A stretch of 64,000 nt of DNA, taken from assembly GCF_000745975.1 (NCBI RefSeq), contig NZ_JQKJ01000013.1:62001-126000 (forward strand), written 5' to 3'. A program made the position numbers and the translations under genes. This document shows, piece after piece, positions 16,258 to 25,042 of the stretch. Within the stretch, counting starts at the first letter, position 1. Every line of letters begins with the position of its first letter. The notes beneath the pieces were generated by a model, which saw only the letters and a program-made list of their open reading frames with translations, was not told the origin of the DNA and searched no databases. The stretch is from Desulfobacter vibrioformis DSM 8776 (GTDB taxonomy: Bacteria; Desulfobacterota; Desulfobacteria; Desulfobacterales; Desulfobacteraceae).

Positions 16258-19143
16258 TCATTGTTTATCTGTTTGGTTCTGCGCTTCTCTTATTTCTTTA
16301 TGGGCTTTGATAAATGCCACCCGGTAAATGCTCGACATCACCCGCCTGCTTTTCTGGCTGGGATACTTATTTTTAAATACCCCTTTCCATACGTCATTGA
16401 CGAAAATTCCTGCAACCTCTTCACACCCTTCCATCAAGGTCCTCCCCTGCCTGTTCTGTCTTTTTCCTGCCTTCTCACGCCGGACTAAGTTGGTTTCTAA
16501 CTCACCAGCAACGGCATAAATCATTGAGATAGAATCTATCTGGCTATCTTTTTGTGCTGCACTGATTGCATCCAGACAAATTTTAAACACCAGTAGTTCA
16601 TCACTGCTTGAGGCTCTTGCTCCCGGATTTTTCTGGATACCGGCGGCAGCTGTTCCCAATTTAACCAAAGCGCCTTCCTGTTCACCCATGGCTTTTTCTC
16701 CTTTTAGATATTTGGTATATTCTGTTTGTAATTCCTTTATTAAATCCGGCTTTTTTTCCTTTTTTTCCTCTTTTTTATCTCTGATATGGCACCAAGCCAT
16801 GCAAGCAGCACCAAACCGCGTCTGGGGTGCCGCATATCGCTTTAGCACGTCATAACCCAGGCCGTTTGTTTCCATCAGGTCGCCCGCAATATGCAGTTGA
16901 TAGAGGGCCTCGGGGAGTTGTTCAAGGCAGAGGGCATTTCCGCCTATCAGATCGGCCAGTACACGGGGCATGGCATCATAAAAGAAAAATTCTTTTTTAA
17001 GGACAGGAAGGCCGCGAAATAGATGAAAAGGCCTGCCCGTCCGACGGCAGGCGGTTAAGAGCAGGCGGAGCATATTGATCTGATCTTCCAGTTTTTCGGG
17101 CATTCGCTCAAGCCTGGCGATCCGGTATCGGGCCTGATACATTTCCATGCCTTTGAGTACTTTCCCTTTTTTTATTTCAAGTCTGCTTAGATCATAAGCA
17201 GACATGGCAACCATAGCTTTATCATCCCGCAGCGCCAGACCTCCGAATAATCCGCTGGTAACAGGGGAAGAAATCAAAGTAGGGACACCGTTATCCCGCC
17301 CGCCCTGGAGACCGTGTGCCCGGGCACGAAGTTTATGTTCAGCAAGACTTGAGGCACCGACATTGGTGTGGGAACTGTCCATTGTCACTGACTCAGGCCG
17401 TCCCTCACGACCGGAAAAAGCCGAGACTTTTACACCGTACAATCCAGTGGCCTGTTTGATGGTGTTGGAAAACTGAACAGGTTCATCTGTAAAAATACAC
17501 CGGCCCTTTGCATTCTCATCAGACACTGAAACCCGCCTGCCGGAAAGCATCTGTTTCAACCTCATTTTTACGCCTTGAATTACTTGTGCGCCTTCACCAC
17601 TAAAAAATTGATTAAATCCCGGACTATCTTCAGTGCCCTCCAGCCATTGTTTTAAAAGTCCTTTGTCTTCACCCCAAACAGATTCCTCAATATCCTCATT
17701 TTCATTTGCCAAGGCCGTGACCCACAAACCGGTTAATGTTCTTCGGGAGGCGTCATCCTCAATGGAAACAAGCCATTCAGGCGGTGCCTTTTCGACAACG
17801 TCTAAAAGCTTTTTTTCACGGTCACAGCTTTGGGGCACGGCGTTTTTAGGTTTGGCGTCTACCTTCAGATTTAAAAGCATGACAAGAATAGCTGCATGAT
17901 ACATCCATTCCATCGCTTCTGAATCAAATCCACTGAAACTTGCATAAACCGGTAGTAACTGCCCGGTGAATTTGGACGGCCATGCCGGCTGTAAACCTAT
18001 TTCCGAAAGAAGTTCGTCCAATGGGTTTTCAACATCATGTTTTAAGTCCTGTTTGATTTTGAAAAGATCGCTTAGCTTTTTTGAGGTCAAGGTTTCAATA
18101 TAATTCTCCAGGTCACCAAAAGTTGGTGATCCATTATAGAGACAGGGAATTCCCCTATTGGAAACATCCAGGCTTAGGTTAAAAGGTAGCCCTTCAGCCA
18201 ATGCATTCAGTCCGCTATGCAGAATTGCATCATACCGGGATCGGGGCAACAGCATAAACAGGTGTCCGTCCTGGTGGACCTCAATCAGAGGAGGGATGCC
18301 TGACAAATGAATACTCAGTCGGGACAGATACCGCTGAAGTTCGTCCAGCAAAAACGGATGCAGGGGATCGAATAAATGGATTTCCTTCCACGCCTTGATG
18401 AAATCGCTTCTAAGGGCGCCTTGATCTTTTTGCAAACATTGTATTACCCCATGTAGACCACCGGATTCGGGATTGTTTAAAACCCAGGTGCTGTCCAGTT
18501 GATCTGCCAGCCGGACATAGCGTGTGAGATTTTCAAATTCTCTGGGGGGAGGTATATCCGGCAGATGGCGGTGAGCCTGGCTTGCTTCTGCTTTCTCAAT
18601 CAAATACCGAAGCTGGGCCGGAGAAAGGGAGAGACCGAACCGGCTCAAAAAATCGGAGATGCCGTAACGGTTCATTCGCTCTGCAAGATCATCAAGGGAG
18701 ATTGACTCATCTCTTGCAAGCTGCAAATCCTTATCAATATCGTGCATAAAACCGACAACCGCGATAACCACAAGCCTTTGTTCCAAACCTGTGTCATCCA
18801 TTTCAGGATTCCGGGCAAGCCAGTCCACTGCTGCCAGCAACATTGCCCCCCGCATGACAGACAAAAGATGTTCCAGAAGCGTGATATTAAAGTATTGGCT
18901 GTACTGCTGTCGTTTTTGGGGATCGGATGAATACCCGCCCTTGCCGCTGATGGTCATCAAACGGAGAACACGGCGATCAATATGGGTTTTATTTTTTAAA
19001 ATTTGTTCCCGGGCTTTTTCACTGAGAGGAATATTTTCCCGGTCTTTTTTCATCAAATGCGTTTCAAGTACGTCTGAAAGAAAAGATTGATAAACTTTTG
19101 AGACGGTATTGGTGGCTTTTGGCATCCATTCAGATTCACTCAT
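16258..19143 (-). CDS. cas10d: Type I-D large subunit Cas10d (Csc3) with HD nuclease domain
   Basis: Signature protein of subtype I-D: a Cas10-like large subunit carrying the HD nuclease that cuts target DNA. The 961 residues begin MSESEWMPKATNTVS at an ATGA overlap with the cas6 stop. The HD motif FMHDIDKD is at H134-D135, with a further histidine at 92 (LLEHLLSV). The middle has GRCIFTDEPVQFSN near residue 545, where a zinc-binding knuckle is expected, but only one cysteine is visible there. The C-terminal helical part contains a lysine-rich insert (DKKEEKKEKKPDL). No intact GGDD cyclase motif was seen, as expected for Cas10d. Confidence 0.94.
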   Translation of the reverse strand: MSESEWMPKATNTVSKVYQSFLSDVLETHLMKKDRENIPLSEKAREQILKNKTHIDRRVLRLMTISGKGGYSSDPQKRQQYSQYFNITLLEHLLSVMRGAMLLAAVDWLARNPEMDDTGLEQRLVVIAVVGFMHDIDKDLQLARDESISLDDLAERMNRYGISDFLSRFGLSLSPAQLRYLIEKAEASQAHRHLPDIPPPREFENLTRYVRLADQLDSTWVLNNPESGGLHGVIQCLQKDQGALRSDFIKAWKEIHLFDPLHPFLLDELQRYLSRLSIHLSGIPPLIEVHQDGHLFMLLPRSRYDAILHSGLNALAEGLPFNLSLDVSNRGIPCLYNGSPTFGDLENYIETLTSKKLSDLFKIKQDLKHDVENPLDELLSEIGLQPAWPSKFTGQLLPVYASFSGFDSEAMEWMYHAAILVMLLNLKVDAKPKNAVPQSCDREKKLLDVVEKAPPEWLVSIEDDASRRTLTGLWVTALANENEDIEESVWGEDKGLLKQWLEGTEDSPGFNQFFSGEGAQVIQGVKMRLKQMLSGRRVSVSDENAKGRCIFTDEPVQFSNTIKQATGLYGVKVSAFSGREGRPESVTMDSSHTNVGASSLAEHKLRARAHGLQGGRDNGVPTLISSPVTSGLFGGLALRDDKAMVAMSAYDLSRLEIKKGKVLKGMEMYQARYRIARLERMPEKLEDQINMLRLLLTACRRTGRPFHLFRGLPVLKKEFFFYDAMPRVLADLIGGNALCLEQLPEALYQLHIAGDLMETNGLGYDVLKRYAAPQTRFGAACMAWCHIRDKKEEKKEKKPDLIKELQTEYTKYLKGEKAMGEQEGALVKLGTAAAGIQKNPGARASSSDELLVFKICLDAISAAQKDSQIDSISMIYAVAGELETNLVRREKAGKRQNRQGRTLMEGCEEVAGIFVNDVWKGVFKNKYPSQKSRRVMSSIYRVAFIKAHKEIREAQNQTDKQ

Positions 19144-19874
19144 CGCCCAATCCCCCGTTCTGCCAATCCGATGCATCCAAATCCGCTCCGGTTTTTTTCG
19201 CCGATGCCGGCATACCAGGCCAGACGCAAGTCCTCTTCGCTGCCCTGTATTACCAACGGCGCACGCATACCAATGACAAAGGCACGCCTGCCATTTTTCA
19301 TTTCTTTGGTCTGGATAAGGGTGTCGTGTTTGGGATGGGCGCGCAAATAGAGATGGTCTGGCGATATCTTCAGATCAACATCTCTTCCCGTCAGACGGCT
19401 GAGGCGATGACTTACCGCCCGGCTCAAATCGGCTTCTAACAATTGGGTATGCCAGCGAGGGGTATTTTTTCCCCTTGCCTGACGTGAGATGGCTAAAGGA
19501 GAGAGCAGCACCAGCCCCAGTGCAGACTGTCCAGGCCCGACAGGGTCAGAGTCTTCGAGAATCTGACCCTGTGAAAAATCAATCTGTTCTGCGGTTAAGG
19601 CCCGGCTGTAGCAGACTGCAGATGGATCAAATTTTTTCAGAACTCCGGACAGGTCATCATCCGGGGAACCCACCACCAGGGTATGGACATGATTCTCTCG
19701 TTTGCTGTTCCATCCCAGAACTCCAAAATGCCAGATGCCGGCCTGCTGTCCCACCACGGATTCCGGCAGCGCTCCGGCGTCTATCCAGGCATGTACCAGA
19801 GAATCGTGAATGATATCCAAATTTCGATAGGTTGCGGAAACCCTTTTAGGTAAAGTTAATCTAATTCTATACAT
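19140..19874 (-). CDS. cas6: crRNA-processing endoribonuclease Cas6
   Basis: Cleaves the repeat RNA at the base of its stem to make mature crRNAs. The 244 residues start MYRIRLTLPKRV and end with the glycine-rich loop GIGEKNRSGFGCIGL, the most diagnostic Cas6 motif. Candidate catalytic histidines lie in the N-terminal half (NHVHTLVVG and the HDSLVHAW helix). It is the first gene of the operon, unlike many I-D loci where cas6 follows csc1. The ATG has AAGGA ten bases upstream and lies about 50 bases from a good promoter. Confidence 0.94.
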   Translation of the reverse strand: MYRIRLTLPKRVSATYRNLDIIHDSLVHAWIDAGALPESVVGQQAGIWHFGVLGWNSKRENHVHTLVVGSPDDDLSGVLKKFDPSAVCYSRALTAEQIDFSQGQILEDSDPVGPGQSALGLVLLSPLAISRQARGKNTPRWHTQLLEADLSRAVSHRLSRLTGRDVDLKISPDHLYLRAHPKHDTLIQTKEMKNGRRAFVIGMRAPLVIQGSEEDLRLAWYAGIGEKNRSGFGCIGLAERGIGR

Positions 19875-19923
19875 TGGCAGATCCTTCTTGAGTTTGACGT
19901 CGATTCTGATTTTTGATATTTCC

Positions 19924-19952
19924 TATATACACAAACTAATCCAACCTAACAA
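19924..19952 (-). promoter_or_regulatory. Promoter of the cas operon, possible WYL operator
   Basis: Minus-strand TTGTTA (19947-19952), 17 bases, then TATATA (19924-19929), about 50 bases before cas6. The -35 lies within the plus-strand direct repeat CAACC-TAA-CAACC (19942-19954), and a related GGTTAG occurs at 19980-19985 next to the WYL gene start. These could be regulator sites; that is inference from position only. Confidence 0.5.
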
Positions 19953-19986
19953 CCCATCAATATGATATAAAACTTTACAGGTTAGC

Positions 19987-20805
19987 ATGAAGAAATTTGA
20001 ACAAGAACGAATTGAGTATATTGAAACCCGACTTTTGTGGGGAGAGGGATTGACTGCCGGCGGACTGGGAAACGCTTTTGATATCAGCCGGCCCGTGGCC
20101 CAAAAAGCAATAGACAACTATCGAAATATGTTTCCTGATCAAATGGAGTATGATAGCTCCCTGAGATGCCATGTCGCAACCGCCGGTTTTCAATCAAAAT
20201 TTATAAAACCAGACCCATTAAAATTCTTAGATTACCTCAGGGGCCAAACCCTTGTCGGATACTACAAAGAGGAAATAGACTGGAGTGATTTTGAAGTTGA
20301 AGATGTCAGCAGGAAATTGAGACACAAATTGGACTTCAAAATTGTTAAACAAGTTTTCACAGCCCTGAGACGGAAACAGACGCTTTTAATAGAATATAAA
20401 AAAAAGGAGCTTGAATCGGAGGAACGTACCGAGAGAATTATTTCACCCAACCACTTAGTGTTTGCAGAAAACAGGTATCATGTAAGGTCATATTGCCACT
20501 TGAGACGTCAATTTCGTGATTTTGTACTGTCCAGAATTTTATGTGCTGAGATATCATATGAAGACTGGACTCCCTCTGACGAGGATTGGGAGTGGAATGA
20601 AAGGGTGACCCTATCTTTCAGGCCGAATCCCGAGTTGCCGGAAAATATTCAACAGGCGATTCTCCGTAATTATGATGCTGAAAAATTAGGCGTATTGCAT
20701 ATAAAATGCCGAAAAGCCATGGCCTATTACATAAAAAAAAATTTTATGACGCCTGATAAAAATTTATCAAAACCGCTTTGGGTTAATGCGATTCAAGAAA
20801 AATAG
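19987..20805 (+). CDS. WYL-domain transcriptional regulator divergent from the cas operon
   Basis: Predicted DNA-binding regulator with a C-terminal WYL ligand-sensing domain. The N-terminal 65 residues fit a winged helix (LTAGGLGNAFDISRPVAQKAI). The WYL core spans about 125-205, with RIISPNHLVFAENRYHVRSY and LRRQFRDFVLSRIL; the name-giving W-Y-L is RYH here, a common variant. It is transcribed away from cas6 across a 112-base shared region. WYL proteins repress or activate CRISPR-Cas loci in other bacteria, including a type I-D locus in Synechocystis, so control of this operon is likely. The direction of control is unknown. Confidence 0.88.
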   Translation: MKKFEQERIEYIETRLLWGEGLTAGGLGNAFDISRPVAQKAIDNYRNMFPDQMEYDSSLRCHVATAGFQSKFIKPDPLKFLDYLRGQTLVGYYKEEIDWSDFEVEDVSRKLRHKLDFKIVKQVFTALRRKQTLLIEYKKKELESEERTERIISPNHLVFAENRYHVRSYCHLRRQFRDFVLSRILCAEISYEDWTPSDEDWEWNERVTLSFRPNPELPENIQQAILRNYDAEKLGVLHIKCRKAMAYYIKKNFMTPDKNLSKPLWVNAIQEK

Positions 20806-20955
20806 TCAAGTAAATCTGGAAAACAGAAACAGGTGAAACAAACAATGATAAATGAAAACCAGCAAGCAGCGCTTAAAAATAAAAACTTGCAATATCTTAG
20901 GCAATGGCTGATACCATTTGGTACAAATTTTTACATCTGATGCCAAGGAGTTAAT

Positions 20956-22194
20956 ATGTTTCAAAGTATTCTGGGACTGTTTGCGTTTTCCGGTGTTGCT
21001 GTTTTATTAAGTGAAAATAGAAAAAAAATTTCTGCCAGGCTGATTATTTCAGCGATATTTTTGCAACTTGTTCTTGGCGTGGTGACGCTGAAATTTGCAT
21101 GGATACGCCAGGGCTTTCTTTATTTAAACGGTTTAGTGACCGCTATTTCAACGGCAACCGGCGAGGGCACAGCCATGGTGTTCGGATACATTGGCGGCGG
21201 GGCCCTTCCTTTCCAGGAATCCTATCCCGGAGCTTCGTTTATTCTTGCGTTTCAATCTTTGCCCCTGGTTCTGGTGATGAGCGCACTGTCTGCGCTGTTG
21301 TTTTATTGGAAAATTATCCCTGCAGTGGTGCGTTTCTTCAGTGTGATTCTCAATAAAACACTGGGTACCGGCGGAGCTGAAGGCATCGGGATTTCAGCCA
21401 ATATTTTTGTGGGCATGGTGGAGGCGCCTTTGCTGGTCAAACCGTATTTATCCGCCATGACCCGCAGTGAGTTATTTACTTTAATGACATGCGGTATGGC
21501 CACCATTGCAGGTACTGTCATGGTACTTTACGCCACGATTCTTACGCCTGTGATCCCCGGTATTTTAGGGCATATTCTTACCGCCTCCATTATCAGTGCC
21601 CCGGCTGCGATTCTGATTTCAAAAATCATGATTCCTGAAACTAAAGATGTAACAGAGGGAAGCCTGTCCGCGCCAACGGTTTACAAAAGCGTCATGGATG
21701 CAATTACCAAGGGCACGGTGTCCGGTATTGATCTTCTGATCAATATTGTGGCCATGATCATTGTTCTTGTGGCCATGGTGAGCCTGGTCAATATGGCGCT
21801 TGGACTTATGCCATTGTTAAAAGGGCAGCCGTTCACGCTGCAGCGGATTTTAGGCTGGATCATGGCACCTGCAACATGGTTGATGGGCATCCCCTGGTCC
21901 GAAGCCCCGGTCACCGGTGCTTTGATGGGGACCAAAACCATTCTTAACGAATTCATCGCATACCTTGATTTGACCCGCATTCCGGCAGGCGAAATAAGTG
22001 AACGCAGCCGCATCATTATTTCATATGCCATGTGCGGTTTTGCAAATCCGGGCAGCCTGGGTATTATGATCGGCGGCATGGGCGCTATGGTTCCGGAAAG
22101 AAGGGATGAAATCGTATCTTTAGGATTTCGTTCCATTATTGCAGGCACCTTAGCCACATGTATGACCGGAGCTGTTGCCGGGATATTTTTATGA
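20956..22194 (+). CDS. Concentrative nucleoside transporter (NupC/CNT family)
   Basis: Sodium- or proton-coupled inner-membrane importer of nucleosides. The 412 residues follow the CNT pattern: hydrophobic N-terminus (FQSILGLFAFSGVAVLLSENR), a GEGTAMVFGYIGGGALP re-entrant region, GISANIFVGMVEAPLLVKPY with the conserved glutamate of the substrate site, and a second repeat with SEAPVTGALMGTKTILNEF. About ten membrane segments are visible. An AAGGAG lies seven bases before the ATG. It ends 28 bases before the convergent nucleotidyltransferase gene. Nucleoside specificity cannot be assigned. Confidence 0.9.
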   Translation: MFQSILGLFAFSGVAVLLSENRKKISARLIISAIFLQLVLGVVTLKFAWIRQGFLYLNGLVTAISTATGEGTAMVFGYIGGGALPFQESYPGASFILAFQSLPLVLVMSALSALLFYWKIIPAVVRFFSVILNKTLGTGGAEGIGISANIFVGMVEAPLLVKPYLSAMTRSELFTLMTCGMATIAGTVMVLYATILTPVIPGILGHILTASIISAPAAILISKIMIPETKDVTEGSLSAPTVYKSVMDAITKGTVSGIDLLINIVAMIIVLVAMVSLVNMALGLMPLLKGQPFTLQRILGWIMAPATWLMGIPWSEAPVTGALMGTKTILNEFIAYLDLTRIPAGEISERSRIIISYAMCGFANPGSLGIMIGGMGAMVPERRDEIVSLGFRSIIAGTLATCMTGAVAGIFL

Positions 22195-22222
22195 AAAGAA
22201 AAATGACTTCCGCCACCTGTGA

Positions 22223-24895
22223 TCAAATCAGCTTGTGTTCAGAGGCGTAATGTTTAGCAAATTCGATTTCTTCGTCCATGGTATTTAATTTGCCGTCCAG
22301 CTTTTGCTCAATAATTTTATTGAGAATCGTGGTGTAAACCGGTCCCGGCTTTATACCGGCGGATTTAAGATCTTTTCCCCCCATCAACGGTTGAGTTTTT
22401 CTCTGGTGTGTATAAAAATGGGAGATGGCTTTGCGCACCGGTTCATTTTTAGTCAATGCCAGCATAAACAAAAGGCATTCGGTTTTAAAATAGATCAGCC
22501 ACCAGTACATCTGCTGATTTGAGACCGGATAGCTTCTTTCAATAAGCCGGATCGTTTGTTCGGCTTTGATACGCTGTTCAAGCAGCAACTCTCTTTCCTT
22601 TACAGGGAACATCAGCCTGTCCGCGATCTGGGTACTCATCGTAAAGGCGTACCCGTGAAGCCAGGCCATGAAGTACACCGCCCATTTGGGATACGCATCC
22701 TCTTCATACAAAAGATCATGCCATGCCAGGGTTTTTCCCACGGACTCAAACAAGGCGCAGGTGGCATCAGTTAATTTCAGATCATGATGAATCACCTTGT
22801 CCAGGCCGTAATCAGCCATGGTCTGCACGGCAGGCAAAGGATTGTCTTCCCCGAAAATCTGTTTGAGTTCCGAAAGCACCCGCAGTCCGCTTAAATGTTT
22901 GACTGCACCGACATTTAAAGCGTTTCCGATAAGATTGGAGGTCACTTTTCCAATCCTGAACCCAAACCTGTTGGAGAATTTGATGGCCCTGAAAATCCGG
23001 GTGGGGTCTTCAATAAAGCTTAGATTATGGATAATCCGGACAATTTTATCCTTAACATCCCTGACACCGCCAAAATAATCAATGAGCGTGCCAAAGGTCT
23101 CCGTGTTCAGGGAAATGGCCAGGGTATTGATGGTAAAATCCCTTCTGGCAAGGTCCATCTTTATGGAGGAGTTCTCCACCACAGGCAGTGCTGCGGGGGT
23201 TGCGTAATATTCAAGCCGGGCAGAGGCCACGTCAACCTTATACCCGTCCTCAAAAATGATCACTGCTGTATTGAACTTGCGGTGCTGGTGAAATCTGCAG
23301 TTATGCATTGAGGCAAAATAGCTGGCAAAGGCGATGCCGTCTCCTTCCACCACAATATCCACATCTTCAATGGGCCGTTCCAGCATCAGGTCCCGGACAA
23401 AACCGCCCACCACAAAGACCTCCACACCCAGGGTGTCACCGGCATTGCCAATGTCGGAAAGCAGGGTGAGTACACGCTTGTCCAAACGGCGGTTCAGAAG
23501 CTTGCCTACGTATTTTGTCCGGGGTTTCAGGCCGGAAATATCTGTTTTCTCGCCCAGGACAACTTCCCGGTTATGTTCCACCAGAAAATTTAAAAGGTCG
23601 GTGCGTGTGATAACGCCGACAATGACCCGGTTCTCCATGACCGGAACGACCCGCTGCTTTAAATCAATAATTTTGTGTTCAATGTCAGCCAGGTCACAGG
23701 AGAGGCTGACACTTTGGGTCCCCGGTTCAATATAATCAACAACAGGCTGGTGCCCAAGCTTATGATGCAGGATCTTTTCGGCCACATGGCGGGTAATAAA
23801 CCCTAGGTATTCATTTGTGTGTAAATCAAGGACAAGCAGGGTGTTGACATTGTACCGGATTATTTTCTTCGCTGCATCCAGACACGATTTATCAGCGGTG
23901 ATGGTGATGGCCGGGCTGGACATTAATTTTTTTGCCACACGCACATGCCTGACCTGCTGTTCGATAAGTTCCATCAAACGCATTTCAACCTGGGGAAGTG
24001 TCTGGTTTGCCACTTTGGCAGATGCCGCATAAAAATGGCCTCCTCCGCCAAGGCCCCCCATGATTTTCCCCACATCCAGTTCATGAAGACGGTTTCTGGC
24101 AATGACATGCACTTTGGCCCCCATGAGCACCAGGGCAAAAAAACAGTCCAGATTCTCCATTCTGACAATTTTCTGCACAATGGCAGCAAGATCCGGAATG
24201 TAATGGGATGCCGCAATGGCGGACAGATGGATCTGGATACCGTTGACGGCAACGGTTGTCATTTCATTGATCAATTCATTGAGCCAGGTGACCTGTTCGG
24301 TCTTCATCTCCTTGACCACAAGGCTTGAAATGGTGGAAAGGCATGCCCCGCAGGAGACCAGAAAACCGGCCTGTTCAAAATCCGCCCGGGTTGTGGAAGA
24401 ATAGGTAAAGCTGCCGGTATCCTCGTAAATCCCAAGGGCCATCACCGTTGCCTCATCACTGCTGATGTGGATCTTTTTTTCACGCAGGAGTTCACACATG
24501 ATGGTGGTCGTGGCCCCGTAGGGCTTTGACAGGTCATAGGTGCCTTTGATTTCGCCGGGCAAAGAGGGATGGTGATCGTAAATGTCAATGATAAGATCCT
24601 GTTTTTCCAGCAGCGGTTCAACACCGGACAGGCGGCTTTTTTTCCGGGTATCCACAATCACCAGCCGCTGGGTCAAGGAGAAGTCGATCGTGTCAGGATT
24701 TGCCATATTAAACAAGTATCCCATGGAGTGAATGAAAAAATCCCTGAGATTTTTTTCCTGGGACCCGGGAAAAATAATGACACTTTCCGGGTACAGCTTT
24801 TGAGCGGCCAGCATGGCCCCAATGGCATCAAAGTCAGAATTTACATGGCTGGTTATGACCGTTCTGGGAGATATTGTCTGTTTTTTTAGGGACAC
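22223..24895 (-). CDS. DHH-CBS-poly(A) polymerase fusion, CCA- or A-adding tRNA nucleotidyltransferase
   Basis: About 890 residues in three blocks. Residues 1-310 are a DHH/DHHA1 phosphoesterase (NSDFDAIGA, IVDTRKK, YDHHPSLPG, GGGGHFYAASA). Residues 310-430 hold two CBS domains. The rest is a class II nucleotidyltransferase with VVGGFVRDLMLERPIEDVDI (GG and D-x-D metal site), RRDFTINTLA, and the tRNA-binding DPTRIFRAIKFSNRFGF helix. Such fusions in deltaproteobacteria and Aquifex finish tRNA 3' ends, sometimes adding only the terminal A while a second enzyme adds CC. GTG 24895 has AGGAG seven bases upstream; a further upstream GTG at 24919 is less likely. Confidence 0.9.
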   Translation of the reverse strand: MSLKKQTISPRTVITSHVNSDFDAIGAMLAAQKLYPESVIIFPGSQEKNLRDFFIHSMGYLFNMANPDTIDFSLTQRLVIVDTRKKSRLSGVEPLLEKQDLIIDIYDHHPSLPGEIKGTYDLSKPYGATTTIMCELLREKKIHISSDEATVMALGIYEDTGSFTYSSTTRADFEQAGFLVSCGACLSTISSLVVKEMKTEQVTWLNELINEMTTVAVNGIQIHLSAIAASHYIPDLAAIVQKIVRMENLDCFFALVLMGAKVHVIARNRLHELDVGKIMGGLGGGGHFYAASAKVANQTLPQVEMRLMELIEQQVRHVRVAKKLMSSPAITITADKSCLDAAKKIIRYNVNTLLVLDLHTNEYLGFITRHVAEKILHHKLGHQPVVDYIEPGTQSVSLSCDLADIEHKIIDLKQRVVPVMENRVIVGVITRTDLLNFLVEHNREVVLGEKTDISGLKPRTKYVGKLLNRRLDKRVLTLLSDIGNAGDTLGVEVFVVGGFVRDLMLERPIEDVDIVVEGDGIAFASYFASMHNCRFHQHRKFNTAVIIFEDGYKVDVASARLEYYATPAALPVVENSSIKMDLARRDFTINTLAISLNTETFGTLIDYFGGVRDVKDKIVRIIHNLSFIEDPTRIFRAIKFSNRFGFRIGKVTSNLIGNALNVGAVKHLSGLRVLSELKQIFGEDNPLPAVQTMADYGLDKVIHHDLKLTDATCALFESVGKTLAWHDLLYEEDAYPKWAVYFMAWLHGYAFTMSTQIADRLMFPVKERELLLEQRIKAEQTIRLIERSYPVSNQQMYWWLIYFKTECLLFMLALTKNEPVRKAISHFYTHQRKTQPLMGGKDLKSAGIKPGPVYTTILNKIIEQKLDGKLNTMDEEIEFAKHYASEHKLI

Positions 24896-25042
24896 CGGAT
24901 AACTCCTGTTGAAATGCACTTTGCAAATTCATATAGTATATCTGCATTGAATTTACAATGTTCAGACAAGTCCTGGGGTATACATCGCAAAATAATGGTC
25001 GGCACTGAACGGACACTATCTTAAAAACATGAAGGAATGATC

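Noticed and set aside
20845-20940. 31-codon ORF (MINENQQAALKNKN...) between the WYL gene and nupC with a distant AGGTGA
   Set aside because: Too short to judge, poor ribosome-site spacing, and no recognisable motif. It may only be leader sequence of nupC.
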